Shown here in pieces: positions 58,290-64,000 of a DNA stretch of 64,000 bases. The position numbers and the translations under genes were made by a program. This stretch comes from Cryptomeria japonica (Eukaryota > Streptophyta > Pinopsida > Cupressales > Cupressaceae): contig NC_081415.1 in assembly GCF_030272615.1 (NCBI RefSeq), positions 265,703,925-265,767,924 of the forward strand, written 5' to 3'. The number at the start of each line of letters is the position of its first letter. The first letter of the stretch is position 1. The notes under the pieces were generated by a model. It had not been told where the DNA came from, searched no databases, and was given only the letters and a program-made list of their open reading frames with translations.

Positions 58290-58830
58290 AGTATCGATGA
58301 GACCCAACAATGTCTCATCGATATAAAAGGGGCATCGAAGAAAGAAAATGCCAATGAACTTTAGAAAGGACTCATTGAAGATAGTAACTCCATCGATAAA
58401 AGATATTGAGGAAAGTGGAGATGGTTCTCATCGACAAGAAAAGGTCTTCGAGGATATAACACTATTGGTGCAAAAAGACTCACCGAAAGGGATGGTCCCA
58501 CCAACAAAAGGTATCGAAGAAAGAAGAGGTGGCCCCCACTGATGAGAAAAGGCTTTTGAAGAAACAATATCATCGATGCAAGATAAAGAACATTCACCGA
58601 AAGAAGCATTCTCATCGAAAAAGTGATATCGATAAAATAGAAGAAAAATTCATCGATGAATGATATCGATAAGGATATGAGTTTCAATGGGAGGAAAAAA
58701 GAAGTCACCGAAGTCCAAAGTCTCTTCGACATGAAACCTGATGGATAGCAAAAAGATTTTGATGAGAATGAGTTTCAAGGAGACTAAAAGGCATGTCTCC
58801 GATACACATGGTTTCATCGATAGAAGCCAT
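58290..58830 (+). repeat. ATCGAT-rich block, downstream copy
   Basis: The partner of 53160-53720, same orientation, more diverged in spacing. It lies 1.2 kb after the end of the long frame, as a second LTR would, though termini were not found. Confidence 0.7.
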
Positions 58831-59520
58831 CTCTCTTTGTTTCATCTGATCGAATGGACAACATGGTTTCATGAGATCAAGCTGAATGTATTTTAACCTT
58901 TGCAAAGTGGTGAAAGGGTTTGGCGGGTCCCAGAGATAAGCGGTCTTCTTTGGTTAAAGAATGATTGGGTTGGAAAAAGATCAATGGCTTCTTGTTGTTT
59001 CGTGGCTAGGAGATGCACGAGCTATACCTTCAGTGAAATAGCAAAAAGGTGGAGGGTCCCACTAAGAGTGGTAGTAAATGTGGTAACCCTAGTTGGTGAT
59101 GACATGGCGGTGACAAGGCACTCAGTTGGTAGTATGCAGTGGGTCCAGGCAAGGTTGTCATAAAAAGAGTAAACAAAGAGAAAGTTCTTGAGATCTAATG
59201 GCTCGCGTGAATTCGCAAAGATAAGATGCTAGCAAGTTAGTCATTGCGAAGTAGCACAAAGGCCGATGGGCCCAAGGGACAAGCATGGCATGAAGTTAAA
59301 AGCAGATTAGGTCTATTTTGATCTAACGGTTCTCGTGGTTTCGTGGTTGCAAGCCAAATGAAGAATAATGTTTGTGAAGTCGTGAAAGACAGGTGGAAAT
59401 CACACGGAGGAGTGATGTGGCATAACAGCTGTCGTGTTTTGTAGAGCTTGATAGGAGTGATGTGGCATAACAGTACCCGAAGATGCCCGCAGCTTAACCT
59501 CAGTGAAATGGTGAAAAGTG
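58831..59520. repeat. degenerate GTGAAA...GGGTCCC modules
   Basis: Loose modules with GCRAAGTRGYGAAAG, then GGYGGGTCCCA, then GATAAGCGGTCTTCTTTGG. They occur at 58893-58956 and more weakly at 59027, 59237, 59357 and 59495; one more lies before the ATCGAT block at 58192-58256. Spacing 110-230 bp. GTGGTTTCGTGG and TCTAACGGTT words lie between them. Confidence 0.5.
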
Positions 59521-60096
59521 TTAGACATCAAGATGAGGCACAGTTAGTTAAAAGGATTGACAGTCCTGGTTGTAGTTAAAGGCTGGGTGATTTGAGTTTG
59601 ATCTTGTAAAGCGGAAAATCGAACCCTAGGTGTTCTCCCCCACTCCAAGGAGAAGGGGGGTCACTAGGATTGACGGTTTTCACTTAGGAGGGACTTTACA
59701 TTCAAAAGAGGGGTTGAAACCCACAAGATCCAATCCCACACAATGCAAGATTGGATTCTAAATGAGTTTCAAGGGTTAAGACAGCAAGGCTACCCTCTTT
59801 TGTAAAGAATGTAGATAGAAGGATTAAGCTAGGAATGCATGAAAAGTGAGAAAGATTCACTTATAAACAGAGATAGGAATATAGGATGAAGTTGTGGACC
59901 TGGAACTAGCAGTAAAATGTCGAGATGGCGCTGTCCTGCAAATTTGAGCAAAAGTTGACAGGACGATGGTGCCCGGCGTGCACACGATCCTCCAAAAAAT
60001 CCGCGAAACGAAGGGGGATCTGTTCGTCTCTGCACAAGGATTCGAGATCTTCAATTACAGCCGCACACCTGCAACCTACACATAGAAAAGCGGAGA
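59521..60096. other. non-coding left flank of the gag-pro element LTR
   Basis: No credible ORF; two overlapping 65-68-codon frames near 59829-60054 are probably chance. Weak similarity between 60040-60096 and 34785-34833 suggests that the LTR or its flank starts further left than 60097. Confidence 0.4.
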
Positions 60097-60467
60097 TGAT
60101 TGGGGGGTTAGGGATTAGGGGTTTGCCCTTAGGTCAAACCCCGGTTTTGGAATTAACCAAGAAATGAGAAATGTTGTAAAAGTAAATGTTTGTAATGTAA
60201 ACAAGTACTTGATACCTTGTTGTAAGAATGTTTTTATTCTTACATGCGAAGGTGTAAATGTTGTTGTATGTTGTATGTTGTATGTGATCTCCTCTTCAAT
60301 GGTTGAATCCTTGTCTTGAATGCAACACTTAGCCTTGAATGGAGACTTAGAATGATCAATTGCTTGAAGGAATGCTTGAATGCTTGAATGTTTGCCTAGC
60401 GCTTTCGCCTCTTGTACACATATGTCCTTACTCCTCCAAAATGGGAGAGGAAATGTAGTTTATATAC

Positions 60468-60476
60468 TTGCCAATT
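60468..60476 (-). promoter_or_regulatory. TATA box of the gag-pro element LTR
   Basis: Sense TTGGCAAGTATATAAACTAC, about 340 bases into the LTR. The related LTR has CCTAATTGG followed by TATATAAATA at 35214-35205. Confidence 0.65.
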
Positions 60477-60597
60477 AGGGTTAAAAGACTGATTTTTCCG
60501 ACCTTAGGCCTACCAGGAAAGGTTATTTTCCAATTTGCAAACTTGAAGACTTGAGGCCCCAAAAGAGACCGGGCCCAAAATAGGGCCAGGGACCACA

Positions 60598-60647
60598 GCG
60601 CTGGGCGCCATGGTCCTGGGGGACTAGGGCGCTAGGCGCCGTGGTCC
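60598..60647. repeat. 31-bp-spaced GC-rich direct repeat in the LTR U3
   Basis: GCGCTGGGCGCCATGGTCC at 60598 and GCGCTAGGCGCCGTGGTCC at 60629, each with the palindrome GGCGCC, in otherwise AT-rich sequence and upstream (in sense) of the TATA box. Confidence 0.85.
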
Positions 60648-60818
60648 CACCTCTAGGGATAGCAGGGTGCAAGGAGGATCAGGCCAGGGTGCTGGAAAAT
60701 GCAGTTTTTGATGTCATGGACAAGTTTTGGGGTCTCCATTCAGGTTCAGTGTTGCGTCGCCATCGTGAAGACACAAATGCAGTCGAAATCGCAAGTGTCG
60801 CAATTTTAGGATGCTAAA

Positions 60819-61561
60819 TTTAGCCCCCACTTTAGCGGGAGTATAAGCGTACGCTCATACTTCTGGTAAAGTACAAGGAAACAACATTGAAAGACTTTCA
60901 CCATGTCAAGAAGGCAAGATATACCAAGCCCCCAGTGGACTAAGGATCTTACGACTTCGATTGACAAAGTAAAAGGGAAGATCATGAGGGAGAACAATGA
61001 CTGTCAGTAGTAAGGTTCCCTCACTATGAGTCATGCAAGAAAGATACCAAAAATTTTCAAGGCAAAGCTAAGTTCGCCAAGAAATTTTCAAGTATCCTGA
61101 AGGGATAGACGGGGTGTATGCCCCCCTACATTAAAGCAATCGTACACACCTCAACGGGGGTGATTGCTTTAAGGTAGTGATACACATAAGAAATGAGAAG
61201 GGAAAGGAGCACGTTATCACAAAGATTTAGCCCCCAAGTGTGAGATAAACCCAAGGATAATAGACACAAAACACAAAGCACAAGGTGACTTCGCTTTCCT
61301 TGGGGTCAGTATGTTGTATGATTATTCATGTATATCATATGTATGTATGCATAATTGTTCTTCATTCCCCAATCAAGGAAGGTCACCTAGAAGAAGGGAA
61401 CACATGTGTCTTTTGAGTCAACATGAGAGAGACCAAAAGAGATCTCAATGCTTTGCATCATCCTCAAGTAGACAACACTAAGGACAACAAATAGAAGAAT
61501 GGGAATAACACATAGAAGAAGTAACAAAAGAGAGGGGGAAAGAGTCTGCTATGCTAATGAA
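60819..61561 (-). other. 3' untranslated region of the gag-pro element, with hairpin
   Basis: Polypurine tract at 60819-60833, a second tract-like copy at about 61226-61245, and at 61131-61172 a perfect 11-bp stem (TTAAAGCAATC / GATTGCTTTAA, 20-base loop) after TGTATGCCCCCC. No RT, RNase H or integrase sequence lies between gag-pro and LTR. Confidence 0.75.
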
Positions 61562-62044
61562 CTAGTCTAGCACGTCATCTACCCCCCGATCTTGCTGATC
61601 AATATTTCGGGAAGGTAGGGAACACGCTAGAGGAGGAACATCCAACACAGCAGATGGAGCTATCACAAGATCCAAACAAGGGCTATGTTCATGTTCCAAG
61701 CCACGTTGGTCTTGTCTAGGAGCTAGGATAAGTGCTTTAGAAAATTCGTTAGATAAATGGTTATCAACATCAACAAGTTCATATTCACTATCAGAAGCAA
61801 GAGAGGTAACATTTTCATCATGAATAACATTTTCATCTATATCATCATCAAGATTTATAAAAATAGGGTCTTTAACTCGCACAGGATCAAGACCATCATG
61901 CATCTTATGTTTTGGAGATTTTGGAGAAAATGGAACAATGCTTGTTGAAGGTGTTTTTGGGGATTGCAAAGTTTGAGAAGCAGCTGCTTGAGCTCTAAGA
62001 CGACGCTTTTGTCGGCGTTCACGTGCAAAACGATTTCGTCTAGT
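61562..62044 (-). pseudogene. C-terminal tail of the gag-pro polyprotein after an in-frame TAG
   Basis: The same reading frame continues after TAG 62047-62045: an Arg-rich stretch (RRNRFARERRQKRRLRAQ), a Ser/Pro segment, then an acidic region (INLDDDIDENVIHDENVTSL) to a stop at 61562. The TAG fits a CAG change. No catalytic motif. It may be the natural end of the protein or the start of a lost pol. Confidence 0.65.
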
Positions 62045-64000
62045 CTAAGTAGGAAGTTGAGAAGATTGAGGAGGAGGAATGTTCTCATCCTTATCACTTG
62101 GGTGTTTAGGTTGTGGTCTCTTAGGTTGGATAATAGGAGAAGAAGAAGGTCTCTTCTCTCTATAAAAAGAAGGAGGAGGAACTGCTCCATATAAAGGAAG
62201 AGTATTTGGTTTAGGAAGGAGACCAAGTCCATCATGACAAGGAGGTATAGGTCTACTTTTAGGAAGTTTATTAGACATAGACATAGTCACATCCATAGGG
62301 ATGGGTTGGGAATCTTCTTGAGGAAAGACATTAGTTTTATCTTTCAAAGGAAGAACTTCCTTCTCAAGAATGATAGGAGTATCAAGTTTGGGTGTTCTAG
62401 GTTCACTTAGAGATAGGATCATATCTTTTTTCCACTTTTGATAAGATTTGAAAAGATGATCACTTCGCGGAGGAAGAGATTGGAATTGTTTAGGCCAAAA
62501 GTAATCAATAGGAACGCTAGAAGTTCTTTCAGCTGGTTTAAAGAGACTATGATTGATAGTAACAACTTCACCATTATGGGGAAATTTCAAACACTTGTGA
62601 ATAGGAGAAGCAATAGCTTTTATGGAAGATAGCCAAGGATAGCCTAGCTTCACACGAAATTGTTCGGACGATGGAATAATAGCAAAGCTCACATCAAGGG
62701 ATTTGTTATGGACCTCAATAGGTAATGTAATAGAACCAATTGCAGGAGAAGAAAATGCATCAAATAATTTCACAACCACATCTGTTTTGTCATAGATCAC
62801 TTCATTCAATTGCAAAGTAAAAAGAAATTCTTCAGTAATAACATTAACCATGCAAGAAGGGTCAATAAGCACTCTACGGCAAGGTGTATTCTTGACTTTT
62901 GCAACTATGTATAAAGGACCATCAGGTGCCCTGATAGTTTCACTAGAATCAAATGTGATGGAAGGTTCTTTAGGGATTTTCTGCTGCTCTACAAAGTTAA
63001 TCACATTCGGAGTTATAGACACCAGATCATCAGGTGACACAGAGGAATCATTAGTATCAATCGCATTAGAGGTATGAGAAGGTAATGGATCAGTAAAAAT
63101 CTTGAGATTTTGGTTAGGAGGAGCTACAAATGTATTGCCTTTATCATTCACTCCTGAAACAAAGATAGTATTATTATCAATCAAATCTTGAATTTTACCC
63201 TTTAAAGAAAAACATTTTTCAGTATCATGCCCAGGTTGACGATGAAATTGACAAAAAGATTTGTTATCAAAATAGGGTGAATTAATCTTTGTAGGATCTA
63301 TTTTCCTTATAGGAGGAAGAGTAAGCACATTTTGTTCCAATAACTTATTCATAATACTATGCAATGATTCATTCAAAGGAGTAAACTTTCTTTCTTTCCT
63401 GAAAAACTTAGAAATAGGAGGCACACCTGATGCTGCATTCACATTGTTGATGATGTTTTCATTGAATTTAATGGACTCTCTGTTCGGTTTAAACTTCCCA
63501 AATGGTTGTTGACTACTATCACCCTTATCACTCGGAGCCATAGGATTTGCTTGTTCCATTTGACTCACAGTCAGTTGATAATTGTGAAGAGTTGCACACA
63601 ACTGTTGGAAAGAAGTAAACCCAGAAAATAGGAGTTTATCTCGAATATCATTTTGTAAATTAGAAATAAAGATTCTTTGAATATCATTTTCAGGCACTGG
63701 AAAAGAAATTTGAGCATACAAATGCTTATATCTACCAATGAAATCAGTCACTTTTTCTTTAGCACCTTGTTTACAATGCATTAAATCAATCAAAGTAACT
63801 TTAGGACTTATATTGTTTTGAAATTGTTGAATGAAAGCATTTGCAAGTTGTTCGAAAGAAGTAATAGAATAGGAAGGCAACGAGCAATACCATTGTAGGG
63901 CTTTATCTCTTAATGTTCTAGTAAACAGTTTTGCAAGCAACCTTTGGTCATAAGCAAAATCAGTACATATTGTTTGAAAAGTCTTAACATGTGTTAGAGG
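62045..64000 (-). CDS. gag-protease polyprotein of a gypsy-like element, 5' end outside window
   Basis: The frame is open from the window edge to TAG 62045. The listed methionine start at 63940 would be a TTG, and the frame is open upstream of it. Domains: capsid-type gag (LQWYCSLPSYSITSFEQLAN, FIQQFQNNI, LIDLMHCKQGAKEKVTDFIG, LHNYQLTVSQ), the CHHC finger FCQFHRQPGHDTEKC with IQDLIDNNTI, and a retropepsin (VLIDPSCMVNVITEEFLF, LGYPWLSSIKAIASPIHKCL) with DPS where D-x-G is usual. A Pro/Ser-rich tail with KPNTLPLYGAVPPP follows. The open length of over 650 codons is the longest undamaged frame in the window. RT is absent downstream, so it would depend on enzymes supplied in trans. Confidence 0.85.
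   Translation of the reverse strand, partial: PLTHVKTFQTICTDFAYDQRLLAKLFTRTLRDKALQWYCSLPSYSITSFEQLANAFIQQFQNNISPKVTLIDLMHCKQGAKEKVTDFIGRYKHLYAQISFPVPENDIQRIFISNLQNDIRDKLLFSGFTSFQQLCATLHNYQLTVSQMEQANPMAPSDKGDSSQQPFGKFKPNRESIKFNENIINNVNAASGVPPISKFFRKERKFTPLNESLHSIMNKLLEQNVLTLPPIRKIDPTKINSPYFDNKSFCQFHRQPGHDTEKCFSLKGKIQDLIDNNTIFVSGVNDKGNTFVAPPNQNLKIFTDPLPSHTSNAIDTNDSSVSPDDLVSITPNVINFVEQQKIPKEPSITFDSSETIRAPDGPLYIVAKVKNTPCRRVLIDPSCMVNVITEEFLFTLQLNEVIYDKTDVVVKLFDAFSSPAIGSITLPIEVHNKSLDVSFAIIPSSEQFRVKLGYPWLSSIKAIASPIHKCLKFPHNGEVVTINHSLFKPAERTSSVPIDYFWPKQFQSLPPRSDHLFKSYQKWKKDMILSLSEPRTPKLDTPIILEKEVLPLKDKTNVFPQEDSQPIPMDVTMSMSNKLPKSRPIPPCHDGLGLLPKPNTLPLYGAVPPPSFYREKRPSSSPIIQPKRPQPKHPSDKDENIPPPQSSQLPT

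Larger units (their letters stand above)
60097..60818 (-). repeat. 3' LTR of the gag-pro gypsy-like element
   Basis: The right end is set by the sense tract AAAGTGGGGGCTAAA before TTTAGCATCC (TG mutated to TT; the relative at 35587 has TGTAGCATC). Sense TATATAAAC at 60476-60468 divides U3 from R. GC-rich direct repeats lie at 60598-60647. The left end at TGATTGGGG is provisional. It is related to 34834-35587. Confidence 0.65.

Noticed and set aside
59829-60054. Two overlapping small minus-strand ORFs with Cys/Arg-rich products
   Set aside because: Short, no start context or family features, in flanking sequence of an LTR; a chance result of local GC content.

Overview
The window is nuclear DNA of a seed plant with a very large, repeat-packed genome. 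Conifer or another gymnosperm is my best guess. The evidence is Ty1/copia, Ty3/gypsy and L1-type LINE elements nested in one another, long AT-rich non-coding stretches, and several long open frames of a kind I associate with gymnosperm repeats (recollection, not a search). I see no bacterial-style gene, no tRNA or rRNA gene, and no host gene that I can name. Almost every coding segment is a broken retroelement frame.

1-24597 is one large nest. A Tat-like Ty3/gypsy element on the minus strand has its 5' LTR at 22940-24597, a 2.6-kb leader, gag from 20330 downwards and RT ending at 4284. It was hit three times: by a minus-strand LINE at 8158-11464 (13-bp target duplication), by a complete plus-strand copia element B at 11701-19394 (5-bp duplication ATTAT), and by minus-strand copia element A at 1-4283, which runs off the left edge.

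24598-37440 is mostly non-coding. It holds a tandemly duplicated, dead coding fragment split by a solo copia LTR (25585-26510, duplication CAATA), a tRNA-Met type primer site at 33279, and a gypsy LTR with its 3' flanking region (34834-37440).

37441-50016 is a minus-strand chromovirus, with integrase and chromodomain, lying between two CACATA-type microsatellites. Its 3' LTR is split by a rearranged copia-type element (38772-44112, duplication GGCAA) whose interior is inverted between two LTR pieces. That element carries no pol, only a gag zinc knuckle and a long frame of unknown function. The LTR upstream of the chromovirus body is joined directly to the middle of RT.

50017-59520 has a minus-strand frame of unknown function, a 366-bp tandem duplication, and a 1-kb-codon plus-strand frame (54005-57073) lying between two related ATCGAT-rich blocks. 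59521-64000 is the 3' end of a minus-strand gypsy-like element with gag and protease but no reverse transcriptase before its 3' LTR.

The most interesting threads are: (a) a weakly conserved, apparently uncharacterised domain with a T-G-L core that recurs in frames attached to a LINE, a copia-type element and two other loci; (b) the palindromic, internally inverted copia element; and (c) RNA hairpins whose stems differ but whose loops or positions are kept, in copia LTRs and in gypsy 3' regions.
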